From: Streptomyces himastatinicus ATCC 53653
GTDB taxonomy: Bacteria > Actinomycetota > Actinomycetes > Streptomycetales > Streptomycetaceae
Assembly (NCBI RefSeq): GCF_000158915.1
Contig: NZ_GG657754.1
Coordinates: 10,140,979 to 10,204,978 of the forward strand
Direction: 5' to 3'
Length of the DNA: 64,000 bases
In this document: positions 27,083 to 35,916 of the stretch, piece after piece
Layout of the letters: each line of letters begins with the position of its first letter
How positions within the stretch are numbered: position 1 is the first letter of the stretch
The notes under the pieces: generated by a model
The model's database searches: none
Seen by the model: only the letters and a program-made list of their open reading frames with translations
Told to the model about the DNA's origin: nothing
Translations under genes and position numbers: made by a program

Positions 27083-27685
27083 ATGGGCCGACACAGCCGT
27101 CCCACCCCTGCTCAGCTGGCCCGAGCCAACTCGCTCAAGGCGGTCACCGTCCTTGGCGTGGCCGGGACCATAGCCTTCGGCCTTCACTCCTCGGTCGGGG
27201 GCGACAAGTCCACCCAGGCACGCTCCGATGTCCACGCGTCCCAGGAGCAGAAACCGGACATCGACCCCACGGCCGATGACAAGCCCTCGGGCAGCCATAT
27301 TTCGCCATCCGAGTCCGCGAAGCCCCGGCCACTCCCGGACCAGAGCGACCACACGGACGGTTCGGGCGGCGGCGGTACGGAGCCCTCTGGGGCGGCCACC
27401 CCGTCGCACACCCCGACCGCGACGCCCTCCACGCCCGCGCACACCGATGTGGCCACCTCGCCCACCCAGCGTGGCGACCAGGCCCCCGCCGCCCCCTCGT
27501 CGCCGGCCCGGACGCTCAGCGACGACCCGTCCACTCCCGGCACCCCGAGCGGGCAGCCCAGCGAGTCGCCGCAGCCGGGGAACGGCGGCGGCCAGGGGAA
27601 GGGTGTGGTCGGCGACGTGGTGGACGGCGTCGGCAACACGCTGGACGGTGTGGTCGGCGGCCTGAGCGGCGCACTCGGCGGCTGA
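27083..27685 (+). CDS. Exported low-complexity protein, function unknown
   Basis: 200 residues. The basic N-terminus (MGRHSRPTPAQLARANSLK) precedes one hydrophobic segment (AVTVLGVAGTIAFGLHSS), a signal peptide or anchor. Nearly all the rest is Pro/Ser/Thr/Gly-rich (for example TPTATPSTPAHT), like cell-wall-spanning linkers, and it ends in a Val/Gly-rich stretch (GVGNTLDGVVGGLSGALGG). Start ATG 27083 with GGGGAG about 12 bases upstream. It lies between the polysaccharide genes and a secreted lysozyme, so a cell-envelope role fits, but no domain is recognised. Confidence 0.6.
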   Translation: MGRHSRPTPAQLARANSLKAVTVLGVAGTIAFGLHSSVGGDKSTQARSDVHASQEQKPDIDPTADDKPSGSHISPSESAKPRPLPDQSDHTDGSGGGGTEPSGAATPSHTPTATPSTPAHTDVATSPTQRGDQAPAAPSSPARTLSDDPSTPGTPSGQPSESPQPGNGGGQGKGVVGDVVDGVGNTLDGVVGGLSGALGG

Positions 27686-27695
27686 CCCGCTCCCG

Positions 27696-27722
27696 CACCC
27701 CGCCCCGGAGCGGGGCGGGGTG
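27696..27722. terminator. Perfect 12-bp hairpin between convergent genes
   Basis: CACCCCGCCCCG pairs with CGGGGCGGGGTG over a GAG loop, between the low-complexity protein (stop 27685) and the GH25 gene (stop 27740). A clear bidirectional terminator. Confidence 0.85.
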
Positions 27723-27739
27723 GTTACCCTGGTGGGCGG

Positions 27740-28639
27740 TTACCCCTTGGCCAGCGCCTTCAGCGCGGTCAGGCTTCCGTTGAAGCGGTTGTGGTCACCC
27801 ACCACCGGGCCCGTGGAGGTGTACTGCCAGAAGGTGTGGGTCTTCCACCCCGCGGGCAGCGCCCCCGGCGAGGCGGTATAGCGCGCCACCCACAGCGGGT
27901 TCTTCGAGGCGAAGGCGCCGCTGTTGCCGGTGCAGGACTTCCACCAGCTGGTGGTCGTGTAGATCACCGGATCGCGGCCGGTGAGGGATTTGACCCGGCT
28001 GCTGAAGTCCTTGATCCAGCCGACCATCTGAGCCTTCGTCTTGCCGTAGCAGGTCCCGCCGTACGGGTTGTACTCCATGTCCAGTACGGGTGGCAGCGTC
28101 TTGCCGTCGTTCGACCAGTCGCCGCCGTTGCGCACGAAGAAGTCCGCCTGCTTGCTGCCGCTCGACTTGTTCGGCAGGGCGAAGTGGTAGGCGCCGCGGA
28201 TCATGCCTTTCTTGAAGGCGCCGTTGTATTGCGAGGAGAAGGCGGGGTTCTTGTACGTCGTGCTCTCGGTCGCCTTGACGTAGGCGAACCGGACGTTCTT
28301 GTTCCAAAGGGATGTCCAGTTGACCGAGCCCTGATGGTTGCTGACGTCGACACCCTCTACCGTCGCGGCGTCGGGAGTGGCCGCCGGAGCCGCCTTCGGG
28401 GCGGCCTTCTCGTGCGCGGAGAGCGTCGAGCCCATCCAGTCCCGCTCGGGGTGCGGGACGGACGCGGACAGGGTGCGGTTCGGGGCGGAGTCGGTGTCAG
28501 GTTCGGTCGTCGATGCCATCGCGGGCACGAGAGTGGCGAGGGCGGCCGCGCCGACCGCGGCCCCCAAACCGCCGATGGCATACGGCGAGCGCCAGCGCGA
28601 GGGGGCCCGGTGTCGCCCCTTTCCGGCCTTTAAGGACAT
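27740..28639 (-). CDS. Secreted GH25 lysozyme (muramidase)
   Basis: 299 residues. ATG 28639 follows GGAGG with six-base spacing. A basic N-terminus and Ala/Gly-rich hydrophobic stretch (AIGGLGAAVGAAALATLVPAMA) form the export signal, followed by a Pro/Ala linker. The glycoside hydrolase 25 domain begins GVDVSNHQGSVNW (catalytic-face Asp) and has FAYVKATEST, GAYHFALP and PPVLDMEYN with the acidic pair, ending HTFWQYTSTGPV. It cleaves the beta-1,4 bond between MurNAc and GlcNAc. Monocistronic, with a terminator at its end. Wall remodelling during growth or release of nutrients from other bacteria are both plausible. Confidence 0.92.
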   Translation of the reverse strand: MSLKAGKGRHRAPSRWRSPYAIGGLGAAVGAAALATLVPAMASTTEPDTDSAPNRTLSASVPHPERDWMGSTLSAHEKAAPKAAPAATPDAATVEGVDVSNHQGSVNWTSLWNKNVRFAYVKATESTTYKNPAFSSQYNGAFKKGMIRGAYHFALPNKSSGSKQADFFVRNGGDWSNDGKTLPPVLDMEYNPYGGTCYGKTKAQMVGWIKDFSSRVKSLTGRDPVIYTTTSWWKSCTGNSGAFASKNPLWVARYTASPGALPAGWKTHTFWQYTSTGPVVGDHNRFNGSLTALKALAKG

Positions 28640-28834
28640 CTGTTCCTCCGGAATTGGTGCTCCGTGGGGAGAGCAGTCCGCACCGAAGGTACGCGCGTAG
28701 ATGAAACATATGGAAGAGATTTTGGAAATTCCATGGGTCCACCGTGCGGTTGCCGCCGTCACCGCCGACGATATGGCCGACCATAAAGCGGGATAACTTG
28801 AATTTCCGTTCCGGGCAGGGAATTTCGGAGGAAA

Positions 28835-29455
28835 TCAGTCGTCCGCCGAGGTGACGGAAGATCCCGCCACCAGGGCCCGCGCCGAGCGCGTCGCCCGGGC
28901 GGCGACATCCTCCGCCACCTCGTCCGGGTCGCCGAACACGCCGTCGAGCAGCAGGGTGGCGTACCCGCGGGCCAGCGCCTGCAACGCCTCCAGCAGCGCC
29001 ACCGCCGCCCCGTGTTCCTCCGATACCACCTCGAAGGCGCTCGGCAGCAGCAGGTCCACGAACTCCCGCTTGGCCGTCACCACATCGGGGTGGGCGGTGC
29101 GCACACCGGGGGCGTAGAGGAGTTCGTACCCGCCCCGGAAGCGGGCGGCCGCCCGCACCACGCTGCCCGCCATGGTGGCCAGCCGCTCCTGCGGCGACTC
29201 GACCGTGGCCACCGCCTCCAGATAGAGGGCCCGCAGCCGCCGCGAGACCTCCAGCGCGGCGGCCGCCAACAGCGCGTCGCGGTCGGCGAAGTGGCGATAG
29301 GGCGCGCCGGGGCTGACGCGGGTGCGGCGCGCGGCCTCCGCGACGGAGAAACCGCGCACCCCGACCTCGTCCACGATCTCCAGCGTCACCCGCACCAGCG
29401 CGGCGGCGAGATCGCCGTGGTGGTACGTGGCGCGCCCCTTGCAGCTGGGTGCCAT
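28835..29455 (-). CDS. TetR-family transcriptional regulator
   Basis: 206 residues. The helix-turn-helix reads YHHGDLAAALVRVTLEIV, GVRGFSVAEAARRTRVSPGA and PYRHFADRDALLAA, typical of TetR/AcrR. The ligand domain contains RGYATLLLDGVFGDPD near the C-terminus. It starts ten bases after the molybdenum-subunit stop and reads in the same direction, so it is the last gene of the hydroxylase operon and probably its regulator. A perfect 15-bp palindrome at the operon's first start codon (33230-33244) is the candidate operator. Ligand unknown. Confidence 0.85.
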   Translation of the reverse strand: MAPSCKGRATYHHGDLAAALVRVTLEIVDEVGVRGFSVAEAARRTRVSPGAPYRHFADRDALLAAAALEVSRRLRALYLEAVATVESPQERLATMAGSVVRAAARFRGGYELLYAPGVRTAHPDVVTAKREFVDLLLPSAFEVVSEEHGAAVALLEALQALARGYATLLLDGVFGDPDEVAEDVAARATRSARALVAGSSVTSADD

Positions 29456-29465
29456 CCGGGCGACC

Positions 29466-31640
29466 CTACCCGACCGGTTTTCCCTGCTCCGCCGCCCCCG
29501 GCCCGCGCTTTTGGGCCTCGGCGCGCGCCGCCCGCAGGGCCTCACGCGAGCGTTCGACGCGGATCGGCAGATCGCGCACCCGCTGTCCGGTCGCGTGGTG
29601 GAAGGCGTTGGTGACCGCCGCCGCGGCGCCCACGATGCCCAGCTCGCCGATGCCCTTGCCGCGCACCGGATTGGGGTTGTCGTCCTGCTCGTCCAGCCAG
29701 AGCGCCTCCAGCTTCGGGACATCGGCGTTGGCCGCGACGTGGTAGCCCGCGAAATCGTGGTTGGCGAAGTCGCCGAAGACCGGGTCGACCTCGCCGATCT
29801 CCAGCAGCGCCATCGACAGACCCATCGTCATGGCGCCCACGAACTGCGAACGGGCCGTCTTCGGATTGACGATCCGCCCCGCGGCGAACACGCCCAGCAT
29901 CCGGTCGACACGGATCTCGCCGGTGTCGGTGTCCACCCGGACCTGCGCGAAGTGGGCGCCGAACGAGTGGCGGGAGAACGACGCCCGCAGCTCCACGTCC
30001 TCGGTGGTGTCGGCCCGTACCTCCAGGCCCCCGTCCGGGACGGCGCCGCCGTACGTGTCCAGCTCCGCCAGCAGCGCACGGCACGCCTTGTCCACCGCCC
30101 AGCCCCAGGACGCCGTGCCCAGCGAGCCGCCCGCGAACGGCGCCGGGCCGAGCGAGGCCCGCCCGATCTCCAGCCGCAGCCGTTCGACCGGGATGCCGAG
30201 GGCGTCCGCCGCCAGCTGGGTCAGCGCGGTGCGCCCGCCGGTCCCGATGTCGACGGCGCCGACCCGCACCGTGAACGTCCCGTCGGCCTCGGCACGCGCC
30301 GTCGCCGACGAGGGGAACACATAGTCCGGGTGGTGTGCGGAGGCGACGCCGGTGCCCACCAGCCAGCGCCCCTCGCGCCGGATGCCGGGCTTCGGATCGC
30401 GCAGCGCCCAGTCGAAGCGCGCGGCGCCCTCCCGCAGACACGCCACCAGACCGCGGCTGCTGAACGGCTTGCCACTGTCGGGGTCGACACCGGTGTCATT
30501 GCGGATCCGCAGCTCGACGGGGTCGATCTCCAGCTCGGTGGCCAGCTCGTCCATGGCCGACTCCAGCGCGAACATGCCCGGTGTGTGGCCGGGTGCGCGG
30601 AACCACGCCGGGGTGAGCACATCGAGCGGCGCCGTCTTCACCGTCGTACGGATGTTGGGCGCCGCGTACATCACCCGTGTCGAGGACCCCGTCTGGTCGG
30701 CGAACTCCGCCATCGCGGAGCGCTGCTGCACCACCTCGTGGTCGATCGCGGTCAGCCGGCCGTCGCGCTCGGCGCCGAGCCGGATCCGCTGGATGGTGGG
30801 GGCCCGGTAGGGGATCAGCTGGAACATCTGCTGCCGGGTCAGCGCGATCTTCACCGGCCGCCCGAGGTGCTTCGCGGCGAGCGCCGCCAGCACGGCGGGG
30901 GAGCGCGGAATGCCCTTGGAGCCGAAGCCGCCGCCGATGTACTCCGCGACCACCTCCACCGCGCCCTGGTCGAGCCCGAACACCGCCGCCAGCAACTGGG
31001 AGGACATGAACGGGCCCTGGTCGGCGTTGTACAGCGTCAGCCGGTCCTCGTCCCAGGCGGCGATGGTGGCGTGCGGCTCCATCGGGCTGGTGTGCTCGAC
31101 CGGCGTGGTGTACATCGCCTCGGTCCGCACCGGCGCGGCCGCCAGCGCGCCCTCGGCGTCCCCGTGTTCGACGAACCCGGGGCTGCCGTCGGTCACCGTC
31201 TCAGCGACCTGGGCCCGCTCGTCGTCGAAGCGCAGCACCACATCGTGCGGCTCCTGTTCGTAGCTCACCCGTACCGCCGCCGCGCCCTCGCGCGCCGCCT
31301 CCAGCGAGGTGGCCACCACCGCGGCCACGATCTGCCCGTGGTACGCCACTTCGGGGGACTGGAGCACGAACAGATCGGGGCCCGCCTGCGCCTCCGTGTT
31401 CAGCCGCGGGGCGTTGCCGGAGTCCAGCACCGCCAGCACACCGGGCCGGGCCAGCGCCGGGGCGCCGTCGACCTCCGTCACCCGGCCACGGGCGATGGTG
31501 GCCTGCACCGGCCAGACATAGCCGACGTCCGGCGTCGGGAACTCATACGCGTAGGTCGCCGCGCCGGTGACCTTGTCGAGGCCGTCGACGCGGGTCATCG
31601 GCGTGCCGACGGTCTGCCGGGTGGTGGTCGCGGTGGTCAT
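29466..31640 (-). CDS. Molybdopterin-binding subunit of a xanthine-oxidase-family hydroxylase
   Basis: 724 residues, the catalytic large subunit. It has the family's opening RVDGLDKVTGAATYAYE, cofactor-contact regions EYIGGGFGSKG and APGHTPGMFALESAMDELA, GTASWGWAVDK, and the C-terminal GKGIGELGIVGAAAA with the catalytic glutamate in GELG. Overall it is closest in feel to E. coli PaoC/YagR aldehyde oxidoreductases rather than true xanthine dehydrogenases. ATGA overlap with the FAD subunit upstream. Substrate, probably an aldehyde or N-heterocycle, is not determined by sequence. Confidence 0.9.
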   Translation of the reverse strand: MTTATTTRQTVGTPMTRVDGLDKVTGAATYAYEFPTPDVGYVWPVQATIARGRVTEVDGAPALARPGVLAVLDSGNAPRLNTEAQAGPDLFVLQSPEVAYHGQIVAAVVATSLEAAREGAAAVRVSYEQEPHDVVLRFDDERAQVAETVTDGSPGFVEHGDAEGALAAAPVRTEAMYTTPVEHTSPMEPHATIAAWDEDRLTLYNADQGPFMSSQLLAAVFGLDQGAVEVVAEYIGGGFGSKGIPRSPAVLAALAAKHLGRPVKIALTRQQMFQLIPYRAPTIQRIRLGAERDGRLTAIDHEVVQQRSAMAEFADQTGSSTRVMYAAPNIRTTVKTAPLDVLTPAWFRAPGHTPGMFALESAMDELATELEIDPVELRIRNDTGVDPDSGKPFSSRGLVACLREGAARFDWALRDPKPGIRREGRWLVGTGVASAHHPDYVFPSSATARAEADGTFTVRVGAVDIGTGGRTALTQLAADALGIPVERLRLEIGRASLGPAPFAGGSLGTASWGWAVDKACRALLAELDTYGGAVPDGGLEVRADTTEDVELRASFSRHSFGAHFAQVRVDTDTGEIRVDRMLGVFAAGRIVNPKTARSQFVGAMTMGLSMALLEIGEVDPVFGDFANHDFAGYHVAANADVPKLEALWLDEQDDNPNPVRGKGIGELGIVGAAAAVTNAFHHATGQRVRDLPIRVERSREALRAARAEAQKRGPGAAEQGKPVG

Positions 31641-32638
31641 GCGCGGTCCTTCCTCGCGACGAGATCGCGGATGACCGCGACGATGAGATCGGTGGCCAGG
31701 TCGACCTTGAACGCGTTGTCCGGCAGCGGGCGCGCCTGCTCCAGTTCGGCCCGGGCCGCCTCGCGCAGTGTCTCCTCGTCCGGCCGGCCGCCGCGCATCC
31801 GCTCCTCGGCGATCCGGGCGCGCCACGGGCGCGGCGCCACACCGCCGAGCGCGATCCGCACGTCCGCGAGCGTGCCGTCGTCCGCGACCGCCACCGAGGC
31901 CGCCACGCTCACCAGCGCGAACGCGTACGACCAGCGGTCGCGCACCTTGCGGTACCGCATGGCCGCGCCGCCCGGCGGCGGGGGCAGCTCGACGGCGGTG
32001 ACGAGGTCGCCGTGGCCGAGCACGGTCTCACGGTGCGGAGTGTCGCCGGGCAGCCGGTACAGCTCCGCCACCGGGACGGTGCGCGTCGTGCCGTCCACCG
32101 ACCGCAGATGCGCCACCGCGTCCAGCGCGACGAGCGCCACCGCCATATCGGACGGATGGGACGCCACACAGTGGTCGGAGGTGCCCAGCACGGCCAGATC
32201 GCGGTGCGCGCCCCCGATGGCCGGACAACCCGACCCCGGCTCGCGCTTGTTGCACGGTTTGGACACGTCCTGGAAGTACACGCAGCGGGTGCGCTGGAGC
32301 AGGTTGCCGCCCACCGTGGCCACCGTGCGCAGCTGACCGGACGCGCCCGCCAGCAGCGCCTGGGCCAGCAGCGGGAAGCGCTCCCGTACGCCGGGGTCGC
32401 CCGCCAGATCGCCGTTGCGCACGGTGGCGCCGATCAGCACCGAACCGTCGTCGCGGTGCTCGATCCGGTCGTACGGCAGCCGGGACACGTCGACGAGCAG
32501 CCCCGGGCCCGCCACTCCGAGCTTCATCAGGTCCACGAGATTGGTCCCGCCGCCCAGATACGTGGCGTCGGGCCGCTCGGCCATCAGCGCGGCCGCCTCG
32601 GCGGCATCGCCCGCACGGGCGTAGGCGAACTCCTTCAC
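31637..32638 (-). CDS. FAD-binding subunit of molybdenum hydroxylase with extra Fe-S cysteines
   Basis: 333 residues. The GTG start at 32638 overlaps the Fe-S subunit stop. FAD-binding signatures are YLGGGTNLVDLMKLG and TVATVGGNLLQRTRC. Directly after comes a cysteine-bearing loop: RTRC, KPC, SGC and DHC within about 45 residues, matching the additional [4Fe-4S] cluster found in PaoB-type FAD subunits. It passes electrons from the [2Fe-2S] clusters to FAD and then to an acceptor. The C-terminal CO dehydrogenase flavoprotein domain (ALGGVAPRPWRA) is complete. Confidence 0.9.
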   Translation of the reverse strand: MKEFAYARAGDAAEAAALMAERPDATYLGGGTNLVDLMKLGVAGPGLLVDVSRLPYDRIEHRDDGSVLIGATVRNGDLAGDPGVRERFPLLAQALLAGASGQLRTVATVGGNLLQRTRCVYFQDVSKPCNKREPGSGCPAIGGAHRDLAVLGTSDHCVASHPSDMAVALVALDAVAHLRSVDGTTRTVPVAELYRLPGDTPHRETVLGHGDLVTAVELPPPPGGAAMRYRKVRDRWSYAFALVSVAASVAVADDGTLADVRIALGGVAPRPWRARIAEERMRGGRPDEETLREAARAELEQARPLPDNAFKVDLATDLIVAVIRDLVARKDRA

Positions 32639-33231
32639 CGCACGCCTCCGGCAGCGCTCGCGGACCGGGCGCCCTCGACGCCCTCGGCACCGGCCGCCTC
32701 CATGACGGCGTCCACGATGCCCCCGTACGCACCGCAGCGGCACAGGTTGCCGCTCATGCGCTCGCGCACCTCCGCCTCGTCCAGCCCCGCCACGTCCGGC
32801 ACACCGGCGGCGGTGTCCTCGGTGACATGGCTGGGCCAGCCGCGCCGCGCCTCGCCCAGCGCCCCGATCGCCGAGCAGATCTGGCCCGGGGTGCAGTAGC
32901 CGCACTGGAGGCCGTCATGGTCGAGGAACGCCTGCTGCACCGGGTGCAGCCCCTGACCGTCCGCCAGTTCCGCGACCCCCTCGATCGAGACGATCTCGCG
33001 TCCCTCGGCGGCCACCGCGAACATCAGGCAGCTGTTCACCCGCTCGCCGTCCATCAGCACCGTGCACGCACCGCATTGCCCGTGGTCACAGCCCTTCTTG
33101 GTGCCCGTGAGACCGACCCGCTCGCGCAGCACATCGAGCAGCGTCGTCCGGTTGTCGATGGTCAAGGCGTGGGTCGTCCCATTGATCCGCAAGCTGATGT
33201 CGCTACTCGGAGAGCGATGTGAGAGGCTCAT
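32635..33231 (-). CDS. [2Fe-2S] subunit of molybdenum hydroxylase
   Basis: 198 residues. The plant-ferredoxin-like N-terminal cluster uses KKGCDHGQCGACTV and a later Cys in RVNSCLM; the C-terminal helical cluster uses LQCGYCTPGQI and GNLCRCGAYGGI. No Tat signal is seen, so the enzyme should be cytoplasmic, unlike E. coli PaoA. It is the first gene of the operon (Fe-S, FAD, Mo, TetR). Its ATG at 33231 lies inside a 15-bp palindrome. Confidence 0.92.
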   Translation of the reverse strand: MSLSHRSPSSDISLRINGTTHALTIDNRTTLLDVLRERVGLTGTKKGCDHGQCGACTVLMDGERVNSCLMFAVAAEGREIVSIEGVAELADGQGLHPVQQAFLDHDGLQCGYCTPGQICSAIGALGEARRGWPSHVTEDTAAGVPDVAGLDEAEVRERMSGNLCRCGAYGGIVDAVMEAAGAEGVEGARSASAAGGVR

Positions 33232-33244
33232 ACATTGAATGTAT
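33230..33244. promoter_or_regulatory. Perfect 15-bp palindromic operator at divergent promoters
   Basis: ATACATTGAATGTAT, a 7-1-7 perfect inverted repeat, overlapping the start codon of the Fe-S subunit and lying 38 bases before the XdhC-like start. It is A/T-rich in a very GC-rich region. It is the best candidate binding site for the TetR regulator encoded at the end of the operon. Confidence 0.65.
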
Positions 33245-33281
33245 CAACCTCTTACATGCATGGCGAGGGGAATGGAGTTCC

Positions 33282-34433
33282 ATGCGAGACGTCGAAGCGG
33301 AGATGCACCGATGGTGGCGCGCCGGCGAGCCCTTCGCCCGGGCCACGGTGGTCGCCACCTGGCACTCCTCACCGCTGCCACCGGGGACGAGCATGCTGGT
33401 CGGCCCGGACGGCTCCGCCGTCGGCAGCGTCTCCGGAGGGTGTGTGGAGGGCGCGGTCTACGAACTGGCCCAGGAGGTCACCGAAAGCGGCACTCCGGTC
33501 CTGGAGCGCTATGGCGTCAGCGATGACGACGCCTTCGCGGTCGGACTGACCTGCGGGGGAGTCATCGACGTCTTCGTGGAGCGCATCGACCCCGCCGCCT
33601 TCCCCGAATACGACGACGTGGCCGCGGCGGTGCGCGAGGGCGAGCCGGTGGCCGAGGTCATCTGCGTGGCGGTCGACGGCCCCGACCCGGCCGGGCGGCT
33701 CGGCCGACGGCTGGTGGTCCGGCCGGACACCGCCACCGGCTCGCTGGGCTCGGACCGGCTGGACGCGGCGGTCGCCGAGGACGCGCGCGGACTGCTGGCC
33801 GGCGGGCGCACCGGCACCCTGCGCTACGGCTACGACGGCACCCGCACCGACGAGGAGCTGACCCTCTCCGTGTCGGTACACGCCGCACCACCCCGGATGC
33901 TGGTATTCGGCGCCGTGGACTTCGCGGCCACCATGGCCCGTATCGGCACCTACCTCGGCTACCACGTCACCGTCTGCGACGCGCGGCCCGTCTTCGCCAC
34001 CAAGCGCCGCTTCCCCGAGGCCCACGAGGTGGTGGCCGACTGGCCGCACCGCTATCTGCGCACCGAGGCCGAGGCGGGCCGGGTGGACGAGCGGACCGTG
34101 GTCTGCGTCCTCACCCACGACCCCAAGTTCGACGTACCGCTGTTGGAGGAGGCGCTTCGGCTGCCGCTGGCGTACGTCGGCGCCATGGGCTCCCGCCGCA
34201 CCCACGAGGACCGGCTGCGCCGACTGCGCGACACCGGGATCGACGAGGGCCTGCTGGCCCGGCTCGCCTCCCCGATCGGCCTGGACCTCGGCGCCCGGAC
34301 CCCCGAGGAGACCGCGGTCAGCATCGCCGCGGAGATCATCGCCGACCGCTGGGACGGCAGCGGCGCCCGGCTGACCTCGCTCAGCGGCCGCATCCACCGG
34401 CCCCACTCGGTGCACCCGGCGGCCGAGGGCTGA
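33282..34433 (+). CDS. XdhC/CoxI-family maturation factor
   Basis: 383 residues. The N-terminal XdhC/CoxI domain has SSPLPPGTSMLVGPDG and GSVSGGCVEGAVYE; the C-terminal Rossmann domain has MLVFGAVDFAATMARIG, CVLTHDPKFDVPLLEEAL and YVGAMGSRRTHEDR. XdhC proteins insert the matured (often sulfurated) molybdenum cofactor into xanthine-oxidase-type enzymes. It is divergent from the hydroxylase operon and shares its palindromic control site, so it very likely serves that enzyme. ATG 33282 with GGAG upstream. Confidence 0.9.
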   Translation: MRDVEAEMHRWWRAGEPFARATVVATWHSSPLPPGTSMLVGPDGSAVGSVSGGCVEGAVYELAQEVTESGTPVLERYGVSDDDAFAVGLTCGGVIDVFVERIDPAAFPEYDDVAAAVREGEPVAEVICVAVDGPDPAGRLGRRLVVRPDTATGSLGSDRLDAAVAEDARGLLAGGRTGTLRYGYDGTRTDEELTLSVSVHAAPPRMLVFGAVDFAATMARIGTYLGYHVTVCDARPVFATKRRFPEAHEVVADWPHRYLRTEAEAGRVDERTVVCVLTHDPKFDVPLLEEALRLPLAYVGAMGSRRTHEDRLRRLRDTGIDEGLLARLASPIGLDLGARTPEETAVSIAAEIIADRWDGSGARLTSLSGRIHRPHSVHPAAEG

Positions 34434-34484
34434 GACGGGGGCACGGCGCTTGGCCGTGGACCGTCACAATGGTCCGCGACCGAA

Positions 34485-35864
34485 GTGAGTGGAGTGAGGG
34501 ACTCAATATCTGCCGTGGAGACGACGCGAGGCACCGACGACGCCAGAGAACCGCTTCCCGACGACACCCCCGCCGACCGGGCAACCGACCCGGACGCCCC
34601 GCCGAAGACCGGCTGGCGCCGCTGGGTCATGGACACCCGGCCGCTGCGCCACCGCCCCTTCCGACGACTGTGGACGTCCACCACGGTCACGGCCGTCGGC
34701 AGTCAGCTGACCGCCGTCGCCGTACCCAAGCAGATCTACGACATCACCGGCTCCTCGGCCTGGGTCGGCTACGCGAGCTTCGCGGGACTCCTGCCGCTCG
34801 TGGTGTTCGCGCTGTGGGGCGGTGTGGTGGCCGACCGCATGGACCGGCGCACCCTGATGCTGGTCACCAACGTGGGGATCGCCGTCACCTCGCTGCTGTT
34901 CTGGGCGCAGTCCTTCGCCGGTCTCGACTCGGTACCGCTGCTGATCGGGCTGCTCGCCGCCCAGCAGGGGTTCTTCGGGATGAACTCCCCTGCCCGCAAC
35001 GCCTCCATCGCCCGGCTCGTCCCCGCCGATGAGCTGCCCGCCGCGGGCGCCCTCCAGTCCACCGTCGCCCAGACCGGCATGATCGTCGGCCCGTTGCTGG
35101 CGGGCGCGCTGATACCCGTCCTCGGCCTGCCCATCCTCTATCTGGCCGACGCCATCGCGCTCTGCGTCACGCTGTGGGCCGTCTGGCGGCTGCCCGCGAT
35201 GCCGCCCCTCAAGGACCTCAAGGACCTCAAGGACAGCGGTGGTGGCAGGTCACGGGCCGGATGGCGGGATGTCGTGGACGGCTTCCGCTACATCACCGCC
35301 CACCGCGTGCTGCTGCTGTCCTTCCTCGCGGACATCATCGCCATGGTCTTCGGCATGCCCAGGGCGCTCTTCCCCCAACTCGCCTCGCACACCTACGCGC
35401 CCTGGGGCGAGGGCTTCGCGCTTGGCCTGCTCTTCGCCGCGATCCCGCTCGGCGCGGTGGCGGGCGGGCTGCTGTCGGGCACGTTCTCCCGGGCCCGCCG
35501 CCACGGCCTCATGGTCATCGTCGCCGTGGTGGCCTGGGGCGTGGCCATCAGCGGCGTCGGCCTCAGCTCCAGCCTGTGGTGGGCGGCGGTGTTCCTCACC
35601 GTCGCGGGCGTGGCCGACATGGTGTCCATGGTGTTCCGCGGCGCGATCCTCCAGTCAGCGGCCACAGACGACATGCGCGGCCGGATGCAGGGCGTGTTCA
35701 CCGTGGTGGTGGCGGGCGGCCCGCGCATCGCCGATCTGCTGCACGGCACGGCGGGCTCCCTCCTCGGGCCCCGCACGGCGGTCGCCGCGGGCGGGCTGCT
35801 GGTCGCCGTAGCGATGCTCGGCCTGGCCGTCGCGGTGCCCGACTTCCGGCGCTACACGGCCTGA
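34485..35864 (+). CDS. MFS exporter (EntS-like, MFS_3 type)
   Basis: 459 residues. A hydrophilic N-terminal tail of about 55 residues precedes 12 helices starting RRLWTSTTVTAVGSQLTAVAVP. GVVADRMDRRTLML is the MFS loop motif; FRGAILQSAATDDMRGRMQGVF is typical of the EntS/drug exporter group. A KDLKDLKD direct repeat (near 35210-35235) lies in the central loop. The annotated GTG start at 34485 could instead be an in-frame GTG at 34494 or 34515. A terminator hairpin follows. Cargo unknown. Confidence 0.82.
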   Translation: MSGVRDSISAVETTRGTDDAREPLPDDTPADRATDPDAPPKTGWRRWVMDTRPLRHRPFRRLWTSTTVTAVGSQLTAVAVPKQIYDITGSSAWVGYASFAGLLPLVVFALWGGVVADRMDRRTLMLVTNVGIAVTSLLFWAQSFAGLDSVPLLIGLLAAQQGFFGMNSPARNASIARLVPADELPAAGALQSTVAQTGMIVGPLLAGALIPVLGLPILYLADAIALCVTLWAVWRLPAMPPLKDLKDLKDSGGGRSRAGWRDVVDGFRYITAHRVLLLSFLADIIAMVFGMPRALFPQLASHTYAPWGEGFALGLLFAAIPLGAVAGGLLSGTFSRARRHGLMVIVAVVAWGVAISGVGLSSSLWWAAVFLTVAGVADMVSMVFRGAILQSAATDDMRGRMQGVFTVVVAGGPRIADLLHGTAGSLLGPRTAVAAGGLLVAVAMLGLAVAVPDFRRYTA

Positions 35865-35874
35865 CGGCCGCCCA

Positions 35875-35902
35875 TGCGCGCGCCCATGGACGGGCGCGCG
35901 CA
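35875..35902. terminator. Hairpin terminator between MFS and gnd genes
   Basis: TGCGCGCGCCC pairs perfectly with GGGCGCGCGCA over a six-base loop, followed a few bases later by a TTTTT run that overlaps the gnd stop codon. Bidirectional for the convergent genes. Confidence 0.8.
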
Positions 35903-35916
35903 CGGGCCCGGCCTTT

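Noticed and set aside
29322..32336. 1004-codon plus-strand frame opposite the molybdenum hydroxylase genes
   Set aside because: No recognisable motif; the minus-strand hydroxylase subunits explain the region fully.
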